A DNA stretch of 64,000 nucleotides from Pegea sp. RAD2-039 (Eukaryota > Chordata > Thaliacea > Salpida > Salpidae). The notes beneath the pieces are model-generated. The model saw only the letters and a program-made list of their open reading frames with translations. It made no database searches and was not told where the DNA came from. Position numbers and translations under genes: made by a program. This document shows positions 19,290 through 32,049 of the stretch, piece after piece (within the stretch, counting starts at the first letter, position 1; the number at the start of each line of letters is the position of its first letter). The DNA is taken from NCBI GenBank assembly GCA_034620365.1, contig JAQGEQ010000084.1, positions 1,240,001 to 1,304,000 of the forward strand, read 5' to 3'.

Positions 19290-21732
19290 TAAGCTAACAA
19301 AACTCCATTTGTTTTATTACAGTAAGTACAGATTTAATTTACTAAAAAGCTTACAACTCAGATAAAGTTCTTTATTATAAGTGACAATTTGTTATGCTAT
19401 AAACAATAACAAACATCGGTAAAAAATTCAGAATAAAAGGTGATAGCAAATTGTGAATAAATATGTACTCATTGAGAATTAGTCAGATAAAAAGGGCAAG
19501 ACAAACTTTTTCTCGTTGTATGGTAACTAAAGAGAAAAAATGATTAAAGAATTGATTGCAGCCTCGCTTAATGTACCAACTCTCAGATAGAAGCTCATTC
19601 GGTTAGCCTTACAGCTTGAATACTGTAATTTTTGGTACTTGCTAGTCAATGGTATTGCCTATACTACTTATAAAGATAGAACTTAGTTAGAGTAAATAAT
19701 TTTGATTTTACAAAACTATTTGTATGCATAAAAATATTATTACAGTGAATTGACAGACAAACACTCTTGTCAAAGAAACAGAAAAGCATAAATTCAAAAG
19801 CGAACTTTATTTTGTGCCTACATTTGACAAAGCAGGTAATAAGATGGTTCTCATCATAACTTAAGTTTATTTAAGAAAAATTAATACAGCATCAAGTAAT
19901 ATACATATGTATAATCAAAAGCAATAGTAGGTTAAGGCAACCTAGATAGAAAATTTAATAAAAAATAAATAGTTGGTTGTGAGGTTTTAATATTTGTAGC
20001 CTTTTATAAGGTGGTTCTAAAAAGAATCGACCCATCATTATCAAAAGATGCATTTTCAACTAGCAATCTTCTGTGCCGTAAGCTTAAATGAGATCAATAG
20101 TAAAAAACTCCTAAGAGTGCAAAGCATATTACTTACTCAATTATTAACGGAATCTTTCGATCAAGTTATAGAGGGGCAAAAAGCAATCTTTGGTTTTCTC
20201 TAACCTTTTAGCCTATTTATAAAAACACTCTAAGTATTTTGTTAGGTCAATTCCGAGTATTTCTGCTCTGTTGAGCTCAAATATTGATAGTGAACTCAAA
20301 ATCTTAACTTATAAATTTGACAAAATGTAAAATAACCCGAAAAATGAAATTTAAGCTCATAAACTTTCATATGCTAATGTGACAAAGAAAGCTTTGGATT
20401 AAATATCACTTTAACCATGGAAACCCAAGTCCAGACTTCTACAAACAAATCTCTAAATCACACAACATGTGCATCTTTAACATTTTCATGTCCAGAACGA
20501 TTGATTCAACTTGCAATGCCAAGTGCGATGTTTTTCTTACTTTTAAATTTGTTCAAAAGTTTTCTAAAATCTTCGGTGGAAGATAAAGTAACTCTTAATC
20601 AAGGATGATGTCAAGTTGCTAAAAGATCTTCTAAATAAAAACCGACTATCATAAAGCTTTCTTAACCAGAAATAAGCAACTGAGTCCCCGAAATCCCTTT
20701 ACTGATTGCTTCTACCAATATTAGGCACATTATTATTCAGGTCTAATTTTCTTAATCAATATACTTTCTTAAGTGATTTTAAGCTTTTCTCTAAAAGTTT
20801 TTAATTTTTGATTTTGAGTGGTGCGTTTATTTCAGCCCCAAAATATTTTATTGACTAAATGTCTAGTAGATATAAGATTTCAAACACCATATTTGTAAGA
20901 TAAACTTTTTTAAAATTCGTTTACATGTTTTACTTATCAATTAATTTTTAAGGGTAGTTTTAGGCTAATAATAAATTCATCACATTTTTAATTAAATAAA
21001 ATTATATAAATTTTTCTGGTAGTTTATATTTGTATAGTAAAATTTTAATTGCAATACTGGTTGTCATATATACTTTAACAATTAATTGAGTTTATAAATT
21101 TTTTAAATCATATATTTATTTTTATTGTAATATAGCAGTTAGTACTAAATTTATATTTTTAAATAAATTATTGTGCTGCCTGGTTACACAATAATTCTAT
21201 TTTATTAATATTTTATCTCTAAAAAATCTATATAAAAATTCTTTATAAAGCTAACTCCATACAAAATTTTTATAAACTATTTCTAAAATTAACTAAATAA
21301 TATTGTAAATATATAGTTTCCTGCATTGTGTTTTATTGTATGATGTTTTAATTTATTTATAATTTTTCTATTTGATAAATTAGCAATTTAGAAACAATAT
21401 AAGATTACTTATCTTTATAAATAATTTGAAGTATATATTTAAGTTGAATACATCAATTGTTTATAGTGATTATTTCAACAATTTCAAGTAAATTTAAATC
21501 ACAACAGTAATTTGTGATGGAATAAATGATTGTTTACATTTTTTCTTTTCATGAAAGTTCAATAAGATCCTAAATATTTTAATTTTTAGGAATTTTTCCT
21601 TCATAATAACTTAATAATTGTTTAAAAAGTAGCTTATAGTAAAAACTAAATAATTTTTTCTAGAATTATTTTAGTCAGCTAATGCAGTGGTTGTCAATTT
21701 TTAGAATTTGGTTGAGTTATTAATTGCAATAA
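19290..21732. other. Spacer between histone region and PRPF38A
   Basis: AT-rich. It contains a segment (about 19610-19770) resembling 9420-9600 and one lone hairpin at 20013-20028. A 63-codon plus-strand frame at 20417-20608 has no recognisable motif and is not called. Confidence 0.5.
20013..20028 (-). other. Orphan H1-type histone hairpin
   Basis: Minus strand GATTCTTTTTAGAACC followed by ACC. One stem base is changed from the H1 form GGTTCT. I find no H1 coding sequence on the side where the gene should be, so it is a leftover of a lost H1 gene. Confidence 0.45.
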
Positions 21733-23603
21733 ATGGCTAATCGTACAGTGAAAGAAGCCAACACAATCAAAGGAACTAATCCACAATATCTTATTGAAAA
21801 AATCATAAGATCTAGAATCTATGACAGTAGGTTCTGGAAAGAAGAATGCTTTGCCCTCTCAGGTATTTTTTAATGAATCAGTGAATTAGTAATCTAAGTT
21901 TATATTTAAACTAATTGATATTTTTCATCTCATTATTTTTTATAACTGGCTCTAAATTTGTTTTGTAGCTGAACTCCTTGTTGATAAGGCAATGGAATTA
22001 AAGTATATTGGTGGAGTTTATAGTGGAAATATCAAACCAACCCCTTTTTTATGTTTGATTCTAAAAATGCTACAAATTCAACCAGACAAAGATATTATTG
22101 TTGAGTTTATTCGGAATGAAGACTTTAAGTTAGTTTTCTTTCTAATTTGGGGATAGTTTTAAGATTTATATGTTTTAAAAATTAGTTTATAATACATCTT
22201 TAAATTAAATAAAGACTTTCAACGTGATGTTCTTAGTTGTTTTAATTACTGAAACTAGTTAATAAATATTGTACGATTCTATTGGTACGCTGATGAATAA
22301 ATGTTTCATAAAAAAATCAATTATAAATTCAGAATAGTGAAACAATAAACAAAATAAAGATTTCTAATTTGCATTATATTATATAATAGTTGGCATATAT
22401 ATCAGTTATTAATTTATAGTTAGATTCATAGTTAAACAGCTAACTATTTTTGTGTAAATATCTCATCTCAAGAAGTTTGAGAAATTTTATTCTCAGACTA
22501 ATTCAATTTTTTGAAAATAACTTTTATAATTTACATCATTAATTACTAAATATTCAGAATGTAAAGAAATAAGTAAATTAATGAGAATTACAGTAAGAAC
22601 TTATAAAAATATCAGTTGATGTCAGATTTGATATTTGTGATGGCATTTACTGCAGATATGTTAGATGTCTGGGTGCTTATTACATGCGGTTGACGGGAAC
22701 CTCATTGGATTGTTACAAGTATCTCGAACCTTTGCTGAATGATTATCGGAAAATAAAATTTCAAAATCGTGATGGAGGTAGAAATGACATAAGTGGGATG
22801 CTTACAGTTTTCTAAAAGTTTAATTTGTAGGTTTCGTTCTAACTCATGTGGATGAGTTTGTTGATGAGTTGCTTCGCGAAGAACGAAGCTGTGACGTCAT
22901 ACTACCCCGTGTACAGGTTTGTGATTGGTTGTGAGTTTGTGGCTTTGTGAAAATGAGCTGATGCAGAAACGACAAGTGCTAGAAGAGAACGAGCTGCTGG
23001 AACCGCGCATCTCGGCGCTCGATGACGATTTAGATGATATTGGTGAGTCAAGTGAAGAAGAGGATATTGAACCGGAACCTCGGCACCAGGAACGTCACCA
23101 CAGAAGAAGCCCGTCACCACGGTAACTGTTGTTGGAAGTTTTAAACTTCTTTTAACGCTATTCAACAGAGATCGACATCGAAGATCGGTGTCTCCCGCGA
23201 GACATCGAAGATCAGTGTCTCCCGCGAGACATCGAAGATCGAGAAGTCCTAGATCGCCGCGTAGACGTCGAAGGAGGTGAGAAATTAACTTTCAACGATC
23301 ATCTTAGCAAAATCTTCCCTATAGTCGAAGCCCTCAACGTCGGCGTAGATCTCGGGAACGTAAATCGAGATCACCTCATCGAACTCATCATTCACGTCAC
23401 GAAACCTCACACAAACGAAACGAAAGCGCTAATCACGATGACAACCACTCTTCCAAGTAACCCCCAGCTGCTTTTTATTCTTCGATTTCCATAAAATTTG
23501 TTTCAGGAAAAAAAAGAAACAAAAAAAGAAGGACAAAGAGGAAGAGGACATCCGGGAACAAAACGAACTGAGAGCCAAACTAGGGTTGAAGCCTCTCAGA
23601 TGA
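21733..23603 (+). CDS. PRPF38A: Pre-mRNA-splicing factor 38A (PRP38 family)
   Basis: Eight exons splice with consistent phase to 329 residues: 21733-21862, 21969-22128, 22656-22777, 22831-22916, 22967-23121, 23169-23276, 23325-23456, 23507-23603. The N-terminal two thirds is a PRP38 domain (MANRTVKEANTIKGTNPQ at the start, then IGGVYSGNIKPTPFLC and YVRCLGAYYMRLTG). An acidic stretch follows (GESSEEED). The tail is Arg/Ser-rich, with a nine-residue unit RHRRSVSPA repeated in tandem, and it ends in NELRAKLGLKPLR. PRP38 is a tri-snRNP-associated protein needed for spliceosome activation in the nucleus. Introns after the second are only about 47-53 bases; intron 2 (527 bases) uses a GTTAGT donor. 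The stop codon is four bases from the MTR4 stop on the other strand. Confidence 0.95.
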
Positions 23604-23607
23604 TTGG

Positions 23608-26600
23608 TTAGAGGTAGAGACTGGCGGCGAAGACGATGTCTCGTTTGATCAACTGGATGCCTTCTGAAAACTTGTTTTCCAGTTCGGTGTTCCCGATCGC
23701 TTTTGCCGCGTTACCCATCTCGCGTAACAGCTCTTCGAGACGTCGTATGCATCTGATGATGCTTCCTATAAAAGTTGATAAAAACCATTTGTTGTTTGTT
23801 ATGAGAGACAGAAACAGACCTTCGTATGTCTCACAAAGATCCATAATCTTTGCGAAGCTCTTTCCCTGACTCCACGCGTAAACTACATCCATTAGCATTG
23901 TTTTAAAAGATTCTACATATTCGTTCTCATCTAGAGGTAGTTTAGACTCGATTGAAATCTGCAAAATTTCAATATTGGTTTTGATCAGAAGGGTTTCATC
24001 TCACTTTTGCTATTTTTTGAGCTGTATCTTTCAACTGACGAAGAGGTCCTTCTAGTTTTTCACTTAATCGTGGCATATCATTTTTAGACTGAAAAAGTGA
24101 AAAATTGAAATAGTTTTGCCAAAAAGAGTTGAATCAGATGAACCTTTTCATCAAACACAAAGCAACTAAGAAGAGCTGCGACTTCACCAGCTGACATCGG
24201 GTTGAAGATTCCACTGAAGATCATTTCAGTGAGAAGTAATTCATCACCAGCACTGATCTCACAAGCTACTCTTCCTGATCAAAAAGCGAACAGTTGAGAA
24301 GTGAGAGGAGGTTTAGTGTGAATACCTTTCACTTCGATTACATCAGCTAAAGTAGCGTATCCCAACCGTCGTAATACTCTTTTTCTACTCTTTAATTCTT
24401 CAAATTGAAGAATTGTTTTTGCTTTTTTCAATTCCTTTTTCGATTCAGTTATTTCTGAACTTAGCTGCAACGAAGAACTTGACTAAACACCAACACGTGA
24501 CGCGATCTTCAAACCTTTGACTTCTTCTCACAAAGTCGGTAGACCTCTTTCATGTTCGGACTAGTGTGCAAAGGATGCTTATAAAGTCGTTTTTCAAAAG
24601 CTTGAATTTTGTCAAGAATTGCTTTTAATTTGGTGTCTTTGACTCGCATATCTTCAATAGGATCAAGAAGAGGGATGTTATCTGAAAACCTCTTTTTCAG
24701 CTCCTAAAAAGTCCCATTTTTAATCAGTTGCATCTACATCAGCAGCAAATCTACTTTAATACTATTCAAGGCAGTCTGTCGGTTGTCCAAAGGCTTCAAG
24801 TCGCTCTTCAGGAAGATTCGGACCGAGCTCATGGCTTTGATGAGTGACAACACCACTGGGACAACTACCATCTCACTCTTGCCTTCTTTGGTGGCTGGAC
24901 GGGGACTACAGACAGAGGAAGTGTAGGGCCGGACACTCGCGCAGTCGCAGTGGACCAGGACGTCGACTACGAATTCATTTTCGATGTGACGCGAAGTCTG
25001 TTTGTATCCAGTGGCGTTCTTCGGAGATTTCTTCGTGAAGTTAACAACTGCTCCCCATCCAAAGTCATCTGATCCATTTTGAATCTTCAAGAAGACGACA
25101 ATCGCGTTTAGAAGAGCGATTTGTGGGCGGCAAGGCACTGACCTTTACAAGTCGACCTTCCTGTAAAAATGGGACGCAATACTTGTCCTTGAAGACGACC
25201 TCTTGTGACTGGGCAGCGAGTCGCTTGAGCTGTTGTCGGACGCGATAGTACGTCATCGCTTCTTCTTCATCCTCAATCACAATCTCTTTACATTTAATCT
25301 CAAGATCATGGACCTCTGTTGGGAAGATAGAATGAGATGCAGAGTTAGAAGCAAGTAAAGATCTACTTTTGATCATATCAGGAATAGCAGTAGAGTGTTG
25401 GAACTGATAGAAAGATTTTTCCAGCATATATTCAGGATTGATTTCTTCAACTCGTAACAAGTTCAATACCATATTGTAAGTAAGACGGAAGGCAGAATCA
25501 AGAGGGTCTGGTGATCCCTTGACAAGCGCTTTTCCAACACTCGGAGACATCTTTTCATCCACCATCATGATGACGATCCCGCGATCATCTTTACCGCGTC
25601 TTCCCGCTCTTCCACTCATTTGTATATATTCGCCACCGGTCACCTGTGGTCATAAACAAGTGGTCATCAGCTGCTGGCTTTCGGTCTCAATCAGCAAATT
25701 CCAACCCAACGAAAGTCCTTGCCATCAAACTTGCGGACGCTGGTAAAGATGACGGTGTGGGCCGGCATGTTGACGCCCATCGCAAACGTCTCGGTGGCAA
25801 ACAAGACCTGTCCGGACGTGACCAGTTGGTTATTGAAATTATTTCGAATCTGATCTTCACCTTAATAAGACCTTCTGAGAAGAGCAACTCCGTAACCTCT
25901 TTGATAATTGGCAAGAGACCGCCGTGATGGATACCAATCCCTTTCACAAGGAATTTAAGAGTGCAATCCACTTGAGGAAGACATCGATCTTCTTCAGATA
26001 AACAATTCATCGCTTTGGTGAAGACATCTCTCACGCATTGTGCTTCCTCTCCTGATCAATAAAACATCATCTACTTCTAATGATGGTCACATGATGTGGT
26101 AGTGACTCACCGTTGTTGAAGCCCACTTTCGAGATGGTCTTCGCGTAGAATTCACATTCTCTCTTACTAAACGAGAACACGATAGCAGGCAGGTATCCCC
26201 TCTCTTTCACCAATTCGATTATTTGATGGCACGCGGTTTTAGACTACATAAGAACATTTGAAGAACTTATGAGTGATTGTAGAACATCAACTAACTGGCA
26301 TCCTTGTATTGGAGGCTCGACGTTGAAAATCACTTTTTGCGTTATCGCCAGCATCTCTTAAAATCGACATCGCTGTGTTAAAATTATCTTGACGAAATTC
26401 ACCCTATAAATCAAAGTAGCTAGTAGATATTAAAAGTAAGTTAACCACAAACTGACCTGGCCATCGACCACTAAATGTAGACCATCGCCACCTTGTGGAA
26501 AGATGTAGTGTTCGAGTGGAACTGGTCTGTAGTTAGTGTAGACCACGTGACATGGTTGTTTGTGTAAGTGACATATCCAAGAGGCGAATTGACGCGCGTT

Positions 26601-28264
26601 TGGAATAGTAGCAGATAAAAAGACATGATGAACATTATCTGGCAGCAAAATAATCGTCTCTTCCCAAACAACTCCTCTTTCCTTGTTTCTCATGTAATGA
26701 ATTTCATCAAATACAACCCAACCAACCTCTCTCATCACTTCACAACCTCTATACAACATGTTACGCAGAATCTGAACAAAGTTGTGAATGAATCGGTGAC
26801 AAATTGTAATTTAATAAAAACCTCAGTTGTCATGACAAGGCAAGAAGCTGTCGGATTAATTGTTACATCTCCAGTCATTAGACCAACATCATTAAATTCA
26901 GAAACTAAATCTCGATACTTTTGATTACTCAATGCTTTTATTGGAGTTGTGTAAATTACTCTTTGTTTATCTCTTAATGACATAGCTACAACATATCTGC
27001 AAGAAATTGGTTTCGTTTCAACAACTCAACAAATAGGTTAGCACCTACTCTGCAACAACTGTTTTCCCTGCAGAGGTGTGTGCTGATATGAGCACAGATT
27101 GATTGTTGTCAAGGCAACAAAGTGCTTCTTGCTGAAATGGATCAAGTATAAAATCTTTGTATTCTTTAGCTGGTATTTTGCTCCTAGGTTGTAGTTGAGG
27201 TTCCGGCGTTCCTCTTCTATAGGCAACCTCATGAGTACATCCAGGAAATAATGGTTGAAGAGATTTGGTGACAATCTTTGGTAAAGTATTTATTAAACTG
27301 AAATTAAAAAAAAATTATAATTATGTAAAATATAAGCTTCACTGAAATTAGAATATAAACCTTGTCATTTCATCATCTCCTTTTTTGACAAATTCAAAAC
27401 TTTCAACTTCAGTTGTAGTATCATCAGACACTAAATTTAAAAATAATTTCTTATAAATTTTTATAAATAATTCACTAAAAATAAGTATGTTAGATTAAAC
27501 TATCTAGACCTACATACTATAAATATGCTACTTTTACTTGTATTCTATTTTGAATTTTATGATTATTAACTTGTAATATAATGTAATTTAATGATTATTT
27601 GACTCATTGCAATAAATTGCTAATTATTTTTATTAATATTAACAAATAACAAAAATAATTTTTGACCCACAATATGTATAAGTTTTTATTAAGTTAATGA
27701 TTTTAAAATTAGACAAGTATTTAAAAAATATATAATCAATATAGCAGTATTATAAATAAATAATAGGCTACAACATACCCGTTTGACTAGATTTAAGTTT
27801 ATCAGTAGCTTCATCATCAATGACTTCTAAAGCTTCTTTTTTAATTTTCTTTGTAACTTTAGGCCCTGATGATTCATTTAACCTCCTGTTTAAAATTAAT
27901 AAACATATAGATATTTTGTTGTATATATTGTATAATTTTGTTATATCAAATTTGTCAACTGATACATGAAAATAGTTCTTTATTAATGATACAAAAATAC
28001 ATAATCTGTCTATAAAGAATTATATACAAAGTTGTTACATTTGTTCTATATATAATTGATTTAATAAATTTAAACTACTTAAATGTAAAAACAGTGGGCA
28101 TAGTAAAACCATAATTTATATAAAAAAGATTTTGACTTATATCATAATATATATCATGGATATAATAAACAGCACAAAAGAATAAAAACAAAATACTTTA
28201 AAGGTTTTGATTGATCAGGATCCTTTGCAAATGCATCAAACAAATTTTCACCGAATCCAGACAT
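23608..28264 (-). CDS. MTREX: Exosome RNA helicase MTR4 (SKIV2L2/MTREX)
   Basis: Nineteen exons splice in phase to 1,045 residues, close to the human length. From the 5' end: 28264-28197, 27885-27779, 27430-27361, 27297-27049, 26996-26822, 26771-26457, 26403-26296, 26243-26111, 26051-25861, 25807-25706, 25643-25367, 25315-25143, 25084-24755, 24703-24515, 24464-24326, 24274-24144, 24088-24005, 23958-23820, 23765-23608. Ski2-type motifs are intact: SAHTSAGKT (about 153-161), DEIH (245-248), SAT, and [10 protein letters not shown] (514-523). The arch with KOW-like domain (GRLVK...[11 protein letters not shown]) and the C-terminal DSHCT-type helical domain ending FAASLYL follow. The protein unwinds RNA for the nuclear exosome. 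Introns 3 onward are about 50-63 bases. The start [13 protein letters not shown] resembles the N-terminal motif of animal MTR4. Confidence 0.96.
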
Positions 28265-30954
28265 TTTCAAAATAAAATAAACCAGTAATAAATTTTACCT
28301 AAAAATATAAATGAGATTATTTAAACTTTGATTATTCTTTAATATTAAGTTGATTGAATGAAATCAAACTATTCAATTTTTTACATTAATATCTGTAAGC
28401 AAATTTAATTCTGATAACTTATACTGTTCAGATAGTTTAATTTTTTTGTTTTATGAAAACAGCGTGGCCTGACTATCAGAACATAATTCTAAGGTTCATA
28501 ATGGTAGAATACTACCAATCACTTAATTAACATTATTTTTTTATGGCCCATGCTAAAGTCGCGCTGAAAATTAATTCTAAGTATAATGAAAACTTTAACA
28601 ATTTATCTTAAGAATGTTTAAAAGGAGGTTAATGAGAGAAATTATTGTAATAAAGCAGTTTTTGAGGTTTATTTTATAGGCTGGTTTAATCCCAAAATTA
28701 TATTTTGAAAAAGTCATAGATTATTAACCTAAAAGAATACTGCCTGGATTTCTTTAATGCAAATCAAAAACTTCAAAATAATTTGTTTTTTTTTAATGGA
28801 AAAATATTTAAAAAAAAAAGTTCAACTCTAGATTCTATTAAAATTTTAACCTTGTAACGATCTCTTATAATCTCTTTATAACTACTGGCAATGATTACAA
28901 TCAGTCAGTCTAGATATTTGAAGTACATATTTTTTGACTTGAGATTGTCGATAAAAGTTGATTATATTCATTCAATTGTATAATGAGAAATCATAAGCGC
29001 AATCATATTACACTTATTCAAAACAATTTAGTCGAAAAGAAAATTAATTTACAAAAATTATTGAAATGAAACAAGTATATCGTGATTCCTACTTCTATAA
29101 TACATATACACATAATAATGTTTTAGGTTTCTCAAATTTTTTTCTTTCATGATTTATTAAACTTTGCAGTATTTACTTAACTTGAACTTACTGGAAATTA
29201 CACTTTTGGAAAACTGTAAAAAAAATTAACTGCCTATTTGATTTTTGCTGAAAGATGTGTACACGGGTACTCTGCTAATAATTTTTGCAGATTTTTGTTA
29301 TGACTTTTATACTTCTTAACAGTTAGCGAAAGATTTATATTTGAATTTTTTTATATAAGCCACTTGTTAGAAGAGTATAGTATTTTTTATAATCTTTGAA
29401 GTTTAAGTCTATCGTATCAACGTTTATCTTTGAAAATTAGTTTTTAGAGAAATATTTTAATAAAACTAAACTTATGTCTCTAGAAAAAAATTTAAGGAAA
29501 TTTGTTTTTGTCAACTGTAACAGGCTAAGCTAAATTAAAATCTCAAGCTTGTAATTACTTATAACAAACAAATTATCATAAATTGCCAGCAACCTATAAA
29601 AACTTAGTATTTTTAATTACATTTGTTCTGAATTATGATATTTTAGCTTGTACTTTTAATAAGTAGACAGTTTTTTTTCTATTTTAAGAGACCTGTAGTT
29701 GCAAAAAATGTTTTTTAAAGAGGTCAGATCTCATAATATTCATAGATTTGTTGATATAAAATTTGTTGTCATATTATTTTAATATAAAATTATTGATAGC
29801 TTTTAAATGTATTTCTTATTAAACTAAAGTTGCCTTAATTTGCTATTTCTTTAAAAGTAGCTTCATATGAAAAAGTTGAGAATTCTGAATTAATTATTAT
29901 CCTTCTCTAAACAATTATTTTATGATCACTGAAAAATAAAATCCTTTATAATTTATTCGCTACTTTTCTAGTATTACAACTACTTTACTATAAGGCTTAT
30001 ATGGTTTACTAAGCTTGTAAGTACAATTTTATTTTCTCTACAATGTATAGATGTTACATAATTATATTTGATACTATATAAAGCAATGAATTGTTCAAAC
30101 TTCTATTAGCTTTTGTTTTTTGTTATTTATTTATCTTAATAATACTAAGTTGAACTCTGCTAGGACGTCCAAAATGTAAAGCACCATTTTATTATTAATC
30201 TAAAATTTCTATTCAATCAATTTATAACTTTCGGTTGTTAATTTGTATTTATTACGTTTTTAGGTAGTAAGATTTTTTTAGGTAGTTGATTGCTAATATT
30301 TGTCCAGGCTAAAAACTGTATCACTAATTTATTTTGGTATTTCACATCGTCAGTGTTTACTAAATGTTAAAAAAAAGTTTACCTTTTTAATTTACTTTAT
30401 TGTAATTAACTTTCTGCATAATACATTAAGTTATTTCAAAATTACTTATTTAATCTAATGTAAAATACCAATTGATGTTAGTATGACTTAAATAAAAAAA
30501 AGTCATTCTTTAAAATTTTTATAACTGATTAGCATTTAGCTACTTATTCTAATTATAATAAAACTGATTTATTGGCATTGAAAAGGTATTAATGTTTATC
30601 TATTATTTTTACAGTTATTTTCTCAATTTTTATTCAGACTTGAATTAAAACATTGTTTATGAATTTTGTCTGATATTTTTGAAATAGATTTATTTTTAAC
30701 TATAAAATTATCTAATGAATATTAAAACAAAAATCGTATAAATTAGATTTTATTTATAAATTGCAATAATTAAAGCAGATGTTATAGTCTTTAGTAATAT
30801 ATAAAATATTTTTATATTTAACTTCAAAGTTAATTATTTAATAATTGAAATTTTTGATGTATGGATTTTAATTTTACCAAGTTTTATTTGATTGATTTAA
30901 GAACTATTAATTCTGTTTCAGTACTTTTTGAAGTAAACTGTAGAAGATTAAGAC
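28265..30954. other. AT-rich intergenic stretch
   Basis: Lies between divergent MTR4 and the J-protein gene. No frame over 60 codons, no RNA gene and no repeat recognised. A TTTCAG at about 30916-30921 just before the J-protein start could be the acceptor of a 5' UTR intron. Confidence 0.5.
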
Positions 30955-31443
30955 ATGTCTTTCAAACTGTGTGTCATAAAAAAGGCATTTCAAGTTGCTT
31001 TTAAACCTTATAGAACTATAAGATTAGTCCATCATAGTTGTAGTCTTAGTGCATCTAATCATGAAATTGTTGGTGTTCCAATTACTGCAACTCAAGCTGA
31101 AATCAAAGACAGTTATCTGAGAAAGTGTCGCGAATTGCATCCAGATAGACACCCTGGTGATAAGCAAAAACATGAAGAATTTCTTGCTCTCAATAAAGCT
31201 TATGAAAGTATTTACAAAGGTGAAAATGTGGAAGAAAAAAGTGGAAGTAGCAAGTCTAATCCAGGAATTCCTAAAACAAAAGCTCCTATACCAAAATCAC
31301 CTTTCACTAAAACCTTTTCTCGCAATTTATACATAATATTGCTTATTCTACCATTTTTCTACATGTTTTTTACCCGTAAGATTGAACAAGTAGCAATGGA
31401 AAAACGTCTGAAAGAATCCCGAAATAAATTGGAAAGAGATTAA
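30955..31443 (+). CDS. DNAJC4-like membrane J-domain protein
   Basis: A single-exon frame of 162 residues. The N-terminus (1-35) is basic and lacks acidic residues. A J domain spans about 35-90, with the catalytic HPD at 62-64 (KCRELHPDRHPGD). A Pro/Lys/Ser-rich linker follows, then one hydrophobic segment at about 124-139 (NLYIILLILPFFYMFF) and a short charged tail. J domain, linker, single membrane span and a short helical tail match the plan of DNAJC4; DNAJC30 is an alternative because its J domain also has the GVP-TATQA-IK spelling. It should stimulate an Hsp70 ATPase at a membrane, possibly mitochondrial given the N-terminus (inference). No intron interrupts the coding part. Confidence 0.8.
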   Translation: MSFKLCVIKKAFQVAFKPYRTIRLVHHSCSLSASNHEIVGVPITATQAEIKDSYLRKCRELHPDRHPGDKQKHEEFLALNKAYESIYKGENVEEKSGSSKSNPGIPKTKAPIPKSPFTKTFSRNLYIILLILPFFYMFFTRKIEQVAMEKRLKESRNKLERD

Positions 31444-32049
31444 AAATGAGTTCTTTAATTAGTATAATGAAGCCATCAGGAAGTTAGAACATTTTCTTTG
31501 ACCTTATACACTATTTTATAACATTATATCATATTGTTAAAATGCTATATGCTTGCAAATATATTTTTGTTGCTTATCATAATCAAATGAAATTTTATTT
31601 TTATTTATAAGCCTTGTCTAACCTATGTATTGGTATTATTAAAAAATGTCTTAAAGTATAAAACTATTCTGTACTAAATTTTTGTTTAAATTTTTACAAG
31701 TTTTTCATTATAAATGGTCTAAAGTTGTAATATATATTCTATGTACCTTATTATAGTTGGTTTTATCTGTATTTGCATAACCCTATGAGCCTAAGTTACC
31801 TGGTTAGTGACTGGCAATCAGATTCTCTAATTTCTGAGAAGAAAAACTGACATAAAATTATAAATATTCTATTTACTATTATGTAATGATATAAATGTAT
31901 ATATATTTGGCTTAGTTATGTAAATTTGAAGTTTATAAGAAAATGTTTGTATTAAAACTGAACTATATTTTTTCTCCTGGTGTATAAAGTTAAAACAGAC
32001 AGCAAATTTGGATTTATATATATTTATTGGCAAAGAATGTAACTGACTA
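31444..32049. other. Intergenic stretch
   Basis: AT-rich 3' flank of the J-protein gene and upstream region of Rubicon; nothing recognised. Confidence 0.5.

Noticed and set aside
20417-20608. 63-codon plus-strand frame
   Set aside because: No motif, no splice context and no similarity I can name; chance frame length in this composition.
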